From assembly GCF_017305915.1 (NCBI RefSeq), contig NZ_JAFKJN010000013.1, positions 146,858-210,857 of the forward strand: a stretch of DNA of 64,000 nucleotides, given 5' to 3'. Position 1 is the first letter of the stretch; each line of letters opens with the position of its first letter. This DNA comes from Reyranella sp. Lineage in GTDB: Bacteria; Pseudomonadota; Alphaproteobacteria; Reyranellales; Reyranellaceae. Below, piece by piece: positions 25,873 to 35,927 of this stretch. Made by a program: the position numbers and the translations under genes. The notes beneath the pieces are model-generated. The model saw only the letters and a program-made list of their open reading frames with translations. It made no database searches and was not told where the DNA came from.

Positions 25873-25902
25873 TGTCGGCCGATACTTAGCAGCATATGCC
25901 GG

Positions 25903-27015
25903 CTAGAGGCCACCCGCGGCCTTCACCGCGTCGGCCACGGTCCTGGCCATCAGGCGGTGTCCGGCGGCGCTGAAATGCACGTCGCCGGTGAGGTAGAGAT
26001 CGTGCAGCGCGGCCGCCTTGGGCGGCGCGAAGAAGGGCGCGAAGCCGTCGATGAACCGCACGCCGCTGCGCTGCGCCCAATCGTGCCAGTAGCGGAGCTG
26101 GATGCTGTCGCGATCGTCGTGGGCGATCTGATTGGGCCACGGATAGACGATCAGCGTCAGCCGGCAGTTCCAGTCCTTGCAGTAGCCGACCAGGCGGTCC
26201 ATGCGCTCGGCGGCGAGGGCGAGGCCGCGCTCGCCGAACGCCTTCATCTGCTCCGGATCGTCGGGCCAGTCGCCGCGCGAATGGTTGGTGAGGGCCTGGC
26301 CGCGCTTCTGCTGCCAGGCTGTGCGCAGCATCATCGCCAGCGCGCCGGTCACCGAGTTGCTCTGCAGGTACGTGCCGAGCTCGCTGCGGAAGGTCGCCGC
26401 CGCGGCCTCCGCGCCGGGCTGTGTTTCGGCCCTGAAGACGCGGCCGTCCTTCTCGGCATAGGACAGCGCCTCGTCGACGATGTCGGAGACGTCGAGAAAG
26501 ACCAAGACGTCGCGCGGTTTGACCTTGAGCTTGTCGACCGCATCGCGCACCCGATAGCCGTAGATCAGCGGGCTGTAGGACTGCACGCCGAGGTTCCACA
26601 CGGCGGCGCCCTGCTGGCGCCAGTCGCAGGCCAGCAGGCCGGCGAAGGTCTGCTCGAACGGCAGCCCCATCCCCTCGGTGAAGGAGTCGCCGACGAGCAG
26701 GACCACGGGCTTGCCGGCGGCGAGGTCGGCGTCGGTGCCCGCGCACGAGCCAGTGCGAAAACCGAAGCGGTCCGACTGGAAGCGATAGAGGATCGGGCCG
26801 AACTGCCGGTCGACCGTGACGTCGGGCTTGAACGCATGATCGTAGGCAATGTCGAGGTCGTGCACCGCCTCGTCGATGCGGTTGGCGCGCTTGCCGGGAT
26901 CGAGCCACTCGGCCGGCAGAAGTTGCGCCAGCCCGAAATCGATCGCCAGGTAAATGGCCAGGATGATCGCGGCCTGGCGGACCACCGTCCCAATCTTGCG
27001 CACGCAAAGATCCAA
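25903..27015 (-). CDS. SGNH/GDSL-type hydrolase, membrane-anchored
   Basis: A 370-residue protein with one N-terminal membrane segment (about 12-32) and a long periplasmic domain. The SGNH block I is LLVGDSFTEGMG (Ser nucleophile, about residue 111), and the Asp/His pair is in TGDVHFSAAGHRLMA near the C-terminus. The layout resembles AlgX/AlgJ-like O-acetyl esterases and transferases acting on cell-envelope glycans. It lies alone between the oxygenase and the tRNA gene. Substrate unknown. Confidence 0.8.
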   Translation of the reverse strand: MDLCVRKIGTVVRQAAIILAIYLAIDFGLAQLLPAEWLDPGKRANRIDEAVHDLDIAYDHAFKPDVTVDRQFGPILYRFQSDRFGFRTGSCAGTDADLAAGKPVVLLVGDSFTEGMGLPFEQTFAGLLACDWRQQGAAVWNLGVQSYSPLIYGYRVRDAVDKLKVKPRDVLVFLDVSDIVDEALSYAEKDGRVFRAETQPGAEAAAATFRSELGTYLQSNSVTGALAMMLRTAWQQKRGQALTNHSRGDWPDDPEQMKAFGERGLALAAERMDRLVGYCKDWNCRLTLIVYPWPNQIAHDDRDSIQLRYWHDWAQRSGVRFIDGFAPFFAPPKAAALHDLYLTGDVHFSAAGHRLMARTVADAVKAAGGL

Positions 27016-27034
27016 TGGAATCGGACTGGGGCGA

Positions 27035-27109
27035 TGGTGGGCGCGGTAGGGATTGAACCTACGACCCCACCCGTGTGAAGGGTGTGCTCTCCCGCTGAGC
27101 TACGCGCCC
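27035..27109 (-). tRNA. tRNA-Val (anticodon CAC)
   Basis: On the minus strand the acceptor stem GGGCGCG pairs with CGCGCCC, followed by an encoded ACCA end. The D arm is GCTCAGCGGGAGAGC, the anticodon loop TTCACAC (CAC) sits on a CACCC/GGGTG stem, and the T arm is GTAGG-TTCAATC-CCTAC. All arms are complete. Confidence 0.97.
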
Positions 27110-27144
27110 GGAAGGCGCGCGTATAGGGCCTCCGGTGGCGGGCG

Positions 27145-27846
27145 TCAACGGGCGGCGAGCTGCTCCAGGGCCTGCGGCAGGGCGTCGAACCGCTCGATCA
27201 CCGCCTCGGCGCCGAGCTCGCTGGCGGGGGTGGTCGTGTAGCCCCAGCTCACCAGCACCGCCGGCAGGCCGGCGGCATGGGCGGCATGCACGTCGTGGAT
27301 CGAATCGCCCACCATCACGGCGCGGTCGGGCGAGCGGCCCATGCGCTCGACCAGCATCAGGATGTGGCGCGGGTCGGGCTTGCGGACCGGGAAGGTGTCG
27401 GCGCCGGCCAGGTCGGCGATCGGCGGCATCAGCTTCAGATGCTCGAGGATCATCCGCGACGGCCGCTCGAACTTGTTGGTGCAGACGCCCTGCTTCAGGC
27501 CGAGCCTGTCGAAGCGGGCGACGACGTCGGAGACGCCGGCGAAGGCGGTGGTGTTGCTGACCGGATCGGCCTCGTAATAGCGCACGAACTCGGCCGTGAC
27601 GGCGCTGAGCTGCCCGTCGTCGAGCTTCTCGCCGTACTTGGCGAACGCCTTGTTCATGGTGACCTTGCTGCCCTGGCCCATGAAGATCCGCACGTCGTCG
27701 AGCGTGACTTCGGGCAGGCCGTGGTCGGCCAGGACGCGGCTCACCGCCACCTGCATGTCCTTGGCGCTGTCGATCAGGGTGCCGTCGAGGTCGTAGATCA
27801 CCGTATCGAAGCGGCTGGCGAGAGGGTTGTCGGCGTTCGGATGCAT
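27145..27846 (-). CDS. gph: HAD-family phosphatase, phosphoglycolate phosphatase-like
   Basis: A 233-residue HAD hydrolase. Motif I is IYDLDGTLIDS (D19, D21), motif II lies in GVCTNKFERPS (Thr), motif III has the Lys of FPVRKPDPRHILM, and motif IV is VMVGDSIHDVHAAHAAG. The cap helices and length fit Gph, which removes 2-phosphoglycolate formed by DNA repair or photorespiration. Divergent from glmU and next to tRNA-Val. Confidence 0.88.
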   Translation of the reverse strand: MHPNADNPLASRFDTVIYDLDGTLIDSAKDMQVAVSRVLADHGLPEVTLDDVRIFMGQGSKVTMNKAFAKYGEKLDDGQLSAVTAEFVRYYEADPVSNTTAFAGVSDVVARFDRLGLKQGVCTNKFERPSRMILEHLKLMPPIADLAGADTFPVRKPDPRHILMLVERMGRSPDRAVMVGDSIHDVHAAHAAGLPAVLVSWGYTTTPASELGAEAVIERFDALPQALEQLAAR

Positions 27847-27900
27847 GAACCTTCCTTAACACATCTTGCGGGACGCCCGGCCGCATGGCATCCGGCTGCC

Positions 27901-29259
27901 ATGAAATCCCCCATAGCGGTGGTGGTGCTGGCGGCGGGGGCCGGCACCCGCATGAAGTCGGCGCTCCCGAAGGTGCTGCATTCGGTCGCGGGCCGGCCGA
28001 TGCTGGCGCATGTGCTGGCGGCCGTTGCCAGGCTGAAACCTGCGAAGATCGTCGGCGTGATCTCGCCCGGAGCCGAGGCAGTGGCCAAGGCCTTCGCGCC
28101 CCATCCGACGGCGGTGCAGAAGAAGGCGCAAGGCACCGGCGACGCCGTGAAGGCAGTCCTTCCCGAGCTTCGCGGGCATTCCGGGCCGGTGCTGGTGGTC
28201 TACGGCGATTCGCCGCTGATCACCGCGGCGAGCCTGCAGCGCCTGGTCGAGGCCTGCCGCAAGGGCAAGGCTTCGGTCGGGGTGCTGGGCTTTACTGCGC
28301 GCGATCCGTCGCCCTACGGCCGGCTGGTCGTCAAGGACGGCACACTGGAGAGGATCGTCGAGAGCAAGGACGCCAACGCCGAGGAGAAGGCGATCGCCTT
28401 CAGCAACTCGGGCGTCACGTGCATCGCCGGCACCGAGATCGCGGCGTTCCTGGGCGCGTTGCGCAATGACAACGTCAAGAGCGAGTTCTATCTCACCGAC
28501 GTGGTCGGCATCGCCCGCGCCGCCGGCCATCACGCGATAGCTGTCGCCGGCGAGGAAGCGGAATTCATGGGCGTCAACTCGCGCGCCGAGCTCGCGATGG
28601 CCGAGCGCGCGATGCAGCAGCGCCTGCGCAGCGAAGCCATGGCGGCGGGCGTCACCATGCTCGATCCCGACACGGTATGGTTGTCGGCCGACACCAGGCT
28701 CGGCAGCGACGTCACGATCGGCCCCAACGTGCGCTTCGGTCCCGGCGTCACGGTAGCGTCGAATGTGTGCATCAACGCCTTCTGCGACATCGAAGGCGCG
28801 CGCATCGCAAGCGGCGCGATCATCGGCCCGTTCGCGCGCCTGAGGCCGGGCTCCGACGTCGCCGAGGACGTCCATATCGGCAACTTCGTCGAGCTCAAGG
28901 CGACCCGCATGCGGCGCGGCGCCAAGGCCAACCATCTCGCCTATCTGGGCGATTCCGACATCGGCGCGGCGAGCAACATCGGCGCCGGCACGATCTTCGT
29001 GAACTACGACGGCTACGGGAAGCACCGCACGGTGATCGGCGACGACGTCTTCGTCGGCTCCAACAGCGCGCTGGTCGCCCCGGTCAAGGTCGGCAAGGGC
29101 GCCAACGTCACCGCCGGCAGCGTGATCACCGACGACGTGCCGCCCGGCGCGCTGGCATTTGGCCGCGCCCGCCAGGAGACAAAGAAGGGGCGCGCCGGCC
29201 CGCTTCGTGCGAAACTTCAGGCCAGGGCCGCCGCCGCCAAGGCGCGGAAGGGGAAATAG
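27901..29259 (+). CDS. glmU: Bifunctional GlmU (glucosamine-1-phosphate acetyltransferase / UDP-GlcNAc pyrophosphorylase)
   Basis: A 452-residue enzyme. The N-terminal nucleotidyltransferase domain opens with VVVLAAGAGTRMKSALPKVLHSVAG, has KAQGTGDAVK and VVYGDSPLI. The C-terminal left-handed beta-helix (from about 255) has hexapeptide repeats and the acetyltransferase residues in GPFARLRPGSDVAEDVHIGNFVELK, NHLAYLGDSDIG and GAGTIFVNYDGYGKHRTVIGD. It makes UDP-GlcNAc for peptidoglycan and LPS. glmS follows after 16 bases, so both steps from fructose-6-P branch intermediates are co-transcribed. Confidence 0.97.
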   Translation: MKSPIAVVVLAAGAGTRMKSALPKVLHSVAGRPMLAHVLAAVARLKPAKIVGVISPGAEAVAKAFAPHPTAVQKKAQGTGDAVKAVLPELRGHSGPVLVVYGDSPLITAASLQRLVEACRKGKASVGVLGFTARDPSPYGRLVVKDGTLERIVESKDANAEEKAIAFSNSGVTCIAGTEIAAFLGALRNDNVKSEFYLTDVVGIARAAGHHAIAVAGEEAEFMGVNSRAELAMAERAMQQRLRSEAMAAGVTMLDPDTVWLSADTRLGSDVTIGPNVRFGPGVTVASNVCINAFCDIEGARIASGAIIGPFARLRPGSDVAEDVHIGNFVELKATRMRRGAKANHLAYLGDSDIGAASNIGAGTIFVNYDGYGKHRTVIGDDVFVGSNSALVAPVKVGKGANVTAGSVITDDVPPGALAFGRARQETKKGRAGPLRAKLQARAAAAKARKGK

Positions 29260-29275
29260 CAGTCGGGGTCGGGGG

Positions 29276-31099
29276 ATGTGCGGGATCATCGGGATCATCG
29301 GCAAGGCGCCGGTCACGCCCTTGCTGGTCGATGCGCTGAAACGTCTTGAATATCGCGGTTACGATTCGGCCGGCGTCGCCACCCTGGTGAACGGCCATAT
29401 CGAGCGCCGCCGCGCCGAGGGCAAGCTGGTCCGGCTCGAGGAGCGGCTCGGCCAGGAGCCGCTGCCCGGCATCATCGGCATCGGCCACACCCGCTGGGCG
29501 ACCCACGGCAAGCCGTCGGAGCGCAACGCCCATCCGATCGCCACCGACCGCGTGGCGATCGTGCACAACGGCATCATCGAGAATTTCCAGGAGCTCAAGG
29601 CCGAGCTGGTCGCCGAAGGCCGCCGCTTCGACAGCGACACCGACACCGAGGTGGTGGCGCAGCTCCTGACCTCGCTGCTCGACAAGCAGATGTCGCCCGA
29701 GCAGGCGATGGGCCAGGCGATGGACCGCCTGCGCGGCGCCTTCGCGCTGGTCGCGCTGTTCAGTGGCCGCCACGACATCCTGCTCGGCGCCCGCCGCGGC
29801 AGCTCGCTCGCCGTCGGCTACGGCGACGGCGAGATGTATGTCGGCACCGATGCGCTCGCCCTGGCGCCGTTCACCAAGCGGGTGAGCTACCTCGAGGACG
29901 ACGACTGGGTCGTGCTCAACGCCGACGGCTGCACGGTCTACCAGGGCGCCCGGGAAGTGACGCGCGAGATCCGCCAGAGCGGCATCTCGGGCGCCATGAT
30001 CGGCAAGGGCAACCACCGCCATTTCATGCTCAAGGAGATCCACGAGCAGCCGGCGGTGATCGGCGACACCCTGCACAGCTACCTCGATCCCTCGACGCGC
30101 AAGGTCACGCTGCCCCAGATGCCGGTCGACTGGAGCAAGGTCAGCCGCCTCACCATGACGGCGTGCGGCACGGCCTACTATGCCTGCCTGGTGGCGAAGT
30201 ACTGGTTCGAGCAGCTCGCCCGCCTTCCGGTGGAAGCCGAGGTCGCCTCGGAGCTGCGCTACCGCGAGCCGCCGATGCCGAAGGACGGCGTCTGCATCGC
30301 CGTCTCCCAGTCGGGCGAGACGGTCGATACGCTGGCGGCGATCCGCTACGCCAAGGCCAACGGCCAGACGCTGCTGTCGGTGGTCAACGTGCCGGAGAGC
30401 GCGATCGCCCGAGAATCGCACGCCGTGCTGCCGACGCTGGCCGGCCCCGAGATCGGCGTCGCCTCGACCAAGGCCTTCACCACCCAGCTCACGGTGCTGC
30501 TGGCGACCGCGATGGCCGCCGGCCGCGCCCGCGGCACGCTGAGCGAAGCCGACGAGGCCAAGATCGCTCATGCCCTGATCGAGCTGCCGGCGCTGGTCAA
30601 CGAGACGCTCAACAAGGAGGACGAGTACCGCCGCATCTCCGAGGACATCCTCGCCGAGGCGCGCGACGTGCTCTATCTCGGCCGCGGCACCTCGTTCCCG
30701 ATCGCGCTGGAAGGCGCGCTGAAGCTCAAGGAGATCTCCTATATCCACGCCGAGGGCTATGCCGCCGGCGAGATGAAGCACGGGCCGATCGCGCTGATCG
30801 ACGAGCTGGTGCCGGTAGTAGTAGTCGCGCCGTCCGATAGCATCTTCGACAAGACCGCGTCCAACTTCGAGCAGGTCAAGGCGCGCGGCGGCAAGCTGGT
30901 GCTGATGAGCGACGCCGCGGGCGTGGCACGGCTCGGCGCGCAGGCCGCGGCCTCGATCACGCTGCCGCCGGTCGATCCGGTGGTGGCGCCGATCCTCTAC
31001 ACCGTGCCGGTGCAGCTCCTCGCCTATTACACGGCGGTGGCCAAGGGCACCGACGTCGACCAGCCGCGCAATCTCGCCAAGAGCGTGACGGTCGAGTAG
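29276..31099 (+). CDS. glmS: Glutamine-fructose-6-phosphate aminotransferase
   Basis: A 607-residue enzyme giving glucosamine-6-P from fructose-6-P and glutamine. The N-terminal Ntn glutaminase domain begins MCGIIGIIG with Cys2 as nucleophile; HTRWATHG and HNGIIENF line its pocket. Two SIS domains follow (TACGTAYYACLVAKYW, SQSGETVDTLAAIRYAK, and LGRGTSFPIALEGALKLKEISYIHAEGY). It ends KSVTVE, the typical C-terminal tail. Transcribed with glmU. No glmS ribozyme-like sequence is seen upstream. Confidence 0.97.
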   Translation: MCGIIGIIGKAPVTPLLVDALKRLEYRGYDSAGVATLVNGHIERRRAEGKLVRLEERLGQEPLPGIIGIGHTRWATHGKPSERNAHPIATDRVAIVHNGIIENFQELKAELVAEGRRFDSDTDTEVVAQLLTSLLDKQMSPEQAMGQAMDRLRGAFALVALFSGRHDILLGARRGSSLAVGYGDGEMYVGTDALALAPFTKRVSYLEDDDWVVLNADGCTVYQGAREVTREIRQSGISGAMIGKGNHRHFMLKEIHEQPAVIGDTLHSYLDPSTRKVTLPQMPVDWSKVSRLTMTACGTAYYACLVAKYWFEQLARLPVEAEVASELRYREPPMPKDGVCIAVSQSGETVDTLAAIRYAKANGQTLLSVVNVPESAIARESHAVLPTLAGPEIGVASTKAFTTQLTVLLATAMAAGRARGTLSEADEAKIAHALIELPALVNETLNKEDEYRRISEDILAEARDVLYLGRGTSFPIALEGALKLKEISYIHAEGYAAGEMKHGPIALIDELVPVVVVAPSDSIFDKTASNFEQVKARGGKLVLMSDAAGVARLGAQAAASITLPPVDPVVAPILYTVPVQLLAYYTAVAKGTDVDQPRNLAKSVTVE

Positions 31100-31105
31100 G
31101 GCGCC

Positions 31106-32119
31106 TTAGCGCGGCGTGCCTTGCGGCAGGCCGGGCTTGGGCCCCTGCGGCTGAACGGGCGCGGGCTTGGGCGGCTGCGCGGAGCCGCCCTTCTGCGGTG
31201 CCGGCATCAGCGTCGGCAGGATGTTCCGCATCTTCTCGATCTCGGCTTCCTGGGCTTTCCGGAACTCGTCCTCGGTCAGGAAGCGGTCGTTGTTGAGGTC
31301 CATCTTGAGAAACTGGCCGACCGCATAGGCGGTGAGCTCGACGCGGTCGAGGACGCCGTCCTTGTTGGTGTCGATCTCGGTGAACTTCATCATCACGAGC
31401 TTGCGGCGGACCTCGAACGGCAGCGGGTTCTGCGACTGCGGGCCGTCGGCCGCGCCGGCGAGGCTCTGGTACTCCGACGCCGCGATACGGCCGTCGTTGT
31501 TCTTGTCGAGCCGGTCGGCCTCGCGCAGCTGGATGTCGATGTACTCGTTGATCGACATCTTGCCGGCGCGGTTGCGCGCTTCGGCCTCGCGCCGCGCCTG
31601 CTCCTCGCGGCGCAGCGAGTTCAGCACGATCAGCCGCAGCTCGGGCTCGCTGATCTTGTTGTCGCGGTCCGTGTCGTACTGGTTGAACTCGGCATGGAAC
31701 GGCATCTCGGCCTCGACGCGCTCGATGGCGCCGTTGCCGTTGGTGTCGAGCGTCTTGAACTCGGCGCGAGCGCGCGTGCGCCGCTCCTCGAGCCCGGGCT
31801 TGCCCGGCCCGTCGCTGCTGAACGGCGGCTCGGCGATCTTGAGGTATTCCTCGAGCGTGAGCTTGCCGTCCTTGTTGGCGTCGAGGTCGTCGAAGGTGCG
31901 CATGCGGAACTTCACGAAGTCCGCACGGCTCACCTCACCCTTCTTGGCCGTGTCGATCTCGTGGAACCAGGTCGGCAGCGGCACCGGTGCGTTGGCCTGG
32001 GGCGGAGGCACCGGCAAAGTCTGGGCGGCGGCGGGACCGCCGAACGCCGTCGCGGCGGCGACGGCGAGAAGAAGCGGAAGACGACGGGCCTTCAGCGCCG
32101 CGCCGCGCGGGCGCCTCAC
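31106..32119 (-). CDS. Exported EF-hand protein A (seven EF-hand loops)
   Basis: A 337-residue exported protein with a signal sequence (about 13-32). Seven 12-residue EF-hand loops are readable in order: DTAKKGEVSRAD, DANKDGKLTLEE, DTNGNGAIERVE, DTDRDNKISEPE, DKNNDGRIAASE, DTNKDGVLDRVE and DLNNDRFLTEDE. The first and last deviate from consensus. The C-terminus is Pro/Gln-rich. It starts at a GTG overlapping the stop of the paralogous upstream gene (GTGA), so the two are coupled duplicates. Probable periplasmic calcium binder; function unknown. Confidence 0.82.
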   Translation of the reverse strand: MRRPRGAALKARRLPLLLAVAAATAFGGPAAAQTLPVPPPQANAPVPLPTWFHEIDTAKKGEVSRADFVKFRMRTFDDLDANKDGKLTLEEYLKIAEPPFSSDGPGKPGLEERRTRARAEFKTLDTNGNGAIERVEAEMPFHAEFNQYDTDRDNKISEPELRLIVLNSLRREEQARREAEARNRAGKMSINEYIDIQLREADRLDKNNDGRIAASEYQSLAGAADGPQSQNPLPFEVRRKLVMMKFTEIDTNKDGVLDRVELTAYAVGQFLKMDLNNDRFLTEDEFRKAQEAEIEKMRNILPTLMPAPQKGGSAQPPKPAPVQPQGPKPGLPQGTPR

Positions 32120-33252
32120 CGCGTGCCCTGGGGCAGGCCCGGCGCCAGGCCCTGCGGCGCCGCCGGCGGAGCGGCCTGAGCCGGGCGCTGCGGGGCAGGG
32201 GCCGGGGCGGGCCGCGGCTGCGCCTGCTGGGCCGGCATCATCGTCTGGACGATGGCGCGGATCTTGTGCTGCTCGGCCTCGGCCGCCTTCTTGAACTCTT
32301 CCTCGTTCAGGAAGTGGTCCTTGTTGAGGTCCATCTTGATGAACTGGCTGACCGCGTAGGCGGTGAGCTCGACGCGATCGAGCATGCCGTCCTTGTTGGT
32401 GTCGATCTCGCCGAACTTGATCATGGCGATCTTCTTGCGCAGCTCGAACGGCGGCAGGCCCTGGGCCTGTGGTCCGTCGGCGGGACCGGCCAGCATGGCG
32501 TACTCGGCCTGGCTCACCTTGCCGTCGTTGTTTTTGTCGAGCTGGTCGGCGCTCCGAAGCTGCATGTCGATGAAGTCGTTGATCGCGACCATGCCCTGGC
32601 GCCGCCGCGCCTCGGCTTCGCGCCGCGCCTGCTCCTCGCGGCGCATGGTGCCCTGCACCACCAGCCGAAGCTCGGGCTCGGTGATCTTGTTGTCGCGATC
32701 CATGTCGTACTGGTTGAACTCGGCGTGCACCAGCGCCTCGGCCTCGGCGCGCTCGACGAAGCCGTTGCGATCGGTGTCGAGGTTCTGGAACTCCGTGCGC
32801 GCGCGCGCCTTGCGCTCCTCGAGGTTGGGCAGGTTGGGCGCGTCATGGCTGAACGGCGGCTCGGCGACCTTGAGGAACTCGTCGAGGCTGAGCTTGCCGT
32901 CCTTGTTGGTGTCGAGCTCCATGAAGGTGCGCATGCGGTACTTGAGGAAGTCGGCGCGGCTCACCTCGCCCTTCTTCTCGGTGTCGATCTCCGTGAACCA
33001 GCTCGGCAGCGGGATCGGTGCATTGGCTTGGGGTGCCGGGGCAGGGGCGGCCGTGCCCGCCTGCGGCGCAGGCATGGCCGGCGGCGGCGCCTGCGGCGCA
33101 GTCGGTGCCTGACCCTGGGGCGTCGCCGGCGGCCGGTTGGCCGGCCATCCCTGGGTCGGAGGGGTCTGGGCGGCGGCGGGGAGTGTCAGTGCGGCTGCGG
33201 CGATGAAGAGAACGGGTCTGAGCAGGCAAGGCATCGGCAGCAGGTTCCGCAA
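32116..33252 (-). CDS. Exported EF-hand protein B (seven EF-hand loops)
   Basis: A 378-residue paralogue of the downstream gene. A signal peptide (about 7-27, ending AAA) is followed by a long Pro/Ala/Gln-rich linker (28-80), then seven EF-hand loops in the same order and spacing: DTEKKGEVSRAD, DTNKDGKLSLDE, DTDRNGFVERAE, DMDRDNKITEPE, DKNNDGKVSQAE, DTNKDGMLDRVE and DLNKDHFLNEEE. The C-terminus is Pro/Ala-rich. ATG 33234 (M7) would give a more compact signal peptide. It leads a two-gene unit divergent from the liv operon. Confidence 0.82.
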   Translation of the reverse strand: MRNLLPMPCLLRPVLFIAAAALTLPAAAQTPPTQGWPANRPPATPQGQAPTAPQAPPPAMPAPQAGTAAPAPAPQANAPIPLPSWFTEIDTEKKGEVSRADFLKYRMRTFMELDTNKDGKLSLDEFLKVAEPPFSHDAPNLPNLEERKARARTEFQNLDTDRNGFVERAEAEALVHAEFNQYDMDRDNKITEPELRLVVQGTMRREEQARREAEARRRQGMVAINDFIDMQLRSADQLDKNNDGKVSQAEYAMLAGPADGPQAQGLPPFELRKKIAMIKFGEIDTNKDGMLDRVELTAYAVSQFIKMDLNKDHFLNEEEFKKAAEAEQHKIRAIVQTMMPAQQAQPRPAPAPAPQRPAQAAPPAAPQGLAPGLPQGTR

Positions 33253-33496
33253 GCTGGAGGGGCTTTCGTATCGTCGCGCAGGCGGTGCGTTGTCAACGTC
33301 CGCCCTGCGACGTCATCGTACGTCACAATCGCGCCAAATCCGTGGCGCGACCACCTGTGGGGTTGCGCGCAACTGCGCAATCGTCCATCGTGCCCGCGCA
33401 CAGACTCCGAAGAAGGGTCGCAAGTACTTGGGAGGCAAGGGTAATTTCGCGGTGACGGCGTATTGGTGTGCGCCTGGCTGCGAAACCGAAAATCAC

Positions 33497-34284
33497 ATGG
33501 CAACTCCTGCTCCATCCACAGCTGCGCCCTTGCTAAGCGTTCAAGACGTCTCGGTGCGCTTCGGCGGTATCGTCGCGCTCGACGGCGTCACCTTCGATGT
33601 CTTCCCCGGCCAGATCGCCGGGTTGATCGGCCCCAACGGCGCCGGTAAGACGACGCTCTTCAACTGCCTGAGCCGCCTCTACACGCCCAACAGCGGCGAC
33701 GTGCTGTTCGAGGGCCAGTCGATCCTCGGCCGGCCGCGTCACGACATCCCGCACATCGGCATCGGCCGCACGTTCCAGAACGTGGCGCTGTTCGACAGGA
33801 TGTCGGTTCTCGACAACGTCAAGGTCGGCTGCCACAGCCGCAGCAGCACCAGCTTCTTCGACAATGCCATCCGCCTGCGCAAGGTCGAGCAGGAGGAGCG
33901 CCGCATCGCCGAGCGCGCCGAGGAGCTGATCGCCTTCATGGACCTGGTGCCGTTCACCGCGGCGCTGGCCGGTCCGCTGCCGTTCCCGATCCGCAAGCGC
34001 GTCGAGCTCGCCCGCGCGCTCGCCTCCAGCCCCAAGCTGCTGCTGCTCGACGAGCCGGCGGCCGGCCTGAACCACGAAGAGATCGAGACCCTGAAGGGCC
34101 AGATCCGCCGCGTGCGCGACACCCAGCACGTGACCGTGCTGCTGGTCGAGCATCACATGAGCCTGGTGATGTCGGTGTCGGACAAGGTCGTCGCGATCGA
34201 CTTCGGCAAGAAGATCGCCGACGGCACGCCGGCACAAGTCCAGCGCGATCCCGAGGTGATCCGCGCCTACCTGGGAACCTCGTG

Positions 34285-34285
<1 letters not shown>
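33497..34285 (+). CDS. livG: Branched-chain amino-acid-type ABC transporter ATP-binding protein (LivG)
   Basis: A 262-residue ATPase. Walker A is GPNGAGKTTLFN, the Q loop region RTFQNVALFDRMSVLDNVKVG is typical of LivG, and Walker B is KLLLLDEPAAGLN; the signature region is degenerate (PFPIRKRVELARALA). The His switch lies in LLVEHHMSLVMSVSD. ATG 33497 is chosen because the upstream frame has no domain content. First gene of livG-livF-livH-livM and four binding proteins; livF starts at its stop. Confidence 0.93.
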
Positions 34286-34998
<713 letters not shown>

Positions 34999-35020
34999 GA
35001 TCGGGGCTACTGAGGCAGAT

Positions 35021-35926
35021 ATGGAACAGTTTCTCCAGCAGCTCGCATCCGGCCTCGCCAACGGCGCGATCTACGCCTGCGTCGCCCTCGCGCTAGTCAT
35101 GATCTACGTCTCGACCGATCATCTGAACTTCGCCCAGGGCGAGATGGCGATGTTCTCGACCTACATCAGCTGGCAGCTCATGACCTGGGGCCTGAGCTTC
35201 TGGGTCGCCTTCATCCTGGCGGTGGCGTTCTCCTTCGTGCTGGGCGTGCTGATCGAGAGGGTCATCTTGCGACCGTTGCACAACGCGCCGGTATTGTCGG
35301 TCGTCGTGGTGTTCATCGGCCTGCTGGCGATCTGCAACTCCGTCGCCGGCGCAATCTGGAGCTACCTGATCAAGGAGTATCCGTCGCCCTTTCCGAAATC
35401 GAGCTTCGGCATCGCCGGCGTCATCGGCCCGCATCAGCTCGGCGTCGTGCTGGTCACCCTGATCGTGCTGACCCTGCTGTTCGCGTTCTTCCGCTTCACG
35501 CCGCTCGGCCTCGCCATGCGGGCGGCGGCGCAGAACCCGCAGATGGCGCGGCTGGTCGGCGTCCGCGTCGACTGGATGCTGGCGCTGGGCTGGGGGCTGG
35601 CCGCCGCGGTCGGCGCGGTCGCGGGCATCATGGTCGCGCACATCGTCTACCTCGATCCCAACATGATGGGCGGCATCCTGCTCTACGCCTTCGCCAGCGC
35701 CCTGGTCGGCGGCATCGGCAACCCCGGCGGGGCGGTGGTCGGCGGCTTCATCGTCGGCGTGCTCGAGAACATGGTCGCCTACGCCGGCAACCAGATCGAG
35801 AAGGCGACCGGCGTCTACATCATCGGCAACGGCGAGAAGCTCACCGTCGCGCTGATCATCGTCATCTTCGTGCTGACGGTGAAGCCGGCCGGCCTGTTCG
35901 GCCGCGTCATCGTGAAGAGGGTGTGA
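35021..35926 (+). CDS. livH: Branched-chain amino-acid-type ABC transporter permease (LivH)
   Basis: A 301-residue inner-membrane permease with about eight hydrophobic segments. The family start FLQQLASGLANGAIYACVALALVMIY, NFAQGEMAMFSTYI, and the coupling-helix region RFTPLGLAMRAAAQNPQMARLVGV are present, with GGIGNPGGAVVGGFIVGVLENM near the end. One base separates it from livM. Confidence 0.94.
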   Translation: MEQFLQQLASGLANGAIYACVALALVMIYVSTDHLNFAQGEMAMFSTYISWQLMTWGLSFWVAFILAVAFSFVLGVLIERVILRPLHNAPVLSVVVVFIGLLAICNSVAGAIWSYLIKEYPSPFPKSSFGIAGVIGPHQLGVVLVTLIVLTLLFAFFRFTPLGLAMRAAAQNPQMARLVGVRVDWMLALGWGLAAAVGAVAGIMVAHIVYLDPNMMGGILLYAFASALVGGIGNPGGAVVGGFIVGVLENMVAYAGNQIEKATGVYIIGNGEKLTVALIIVIFVLTVKPAGLFGRVIVKRV

Positions 35927-35927
35927 C

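Noticed and set aside
29260..29275. glmS ribozyme or riboswitch upstream of glmS
   Set aside because: Only 16 bases separate glmU and glmS, too short for a ribozyme, and no such fold is visible.
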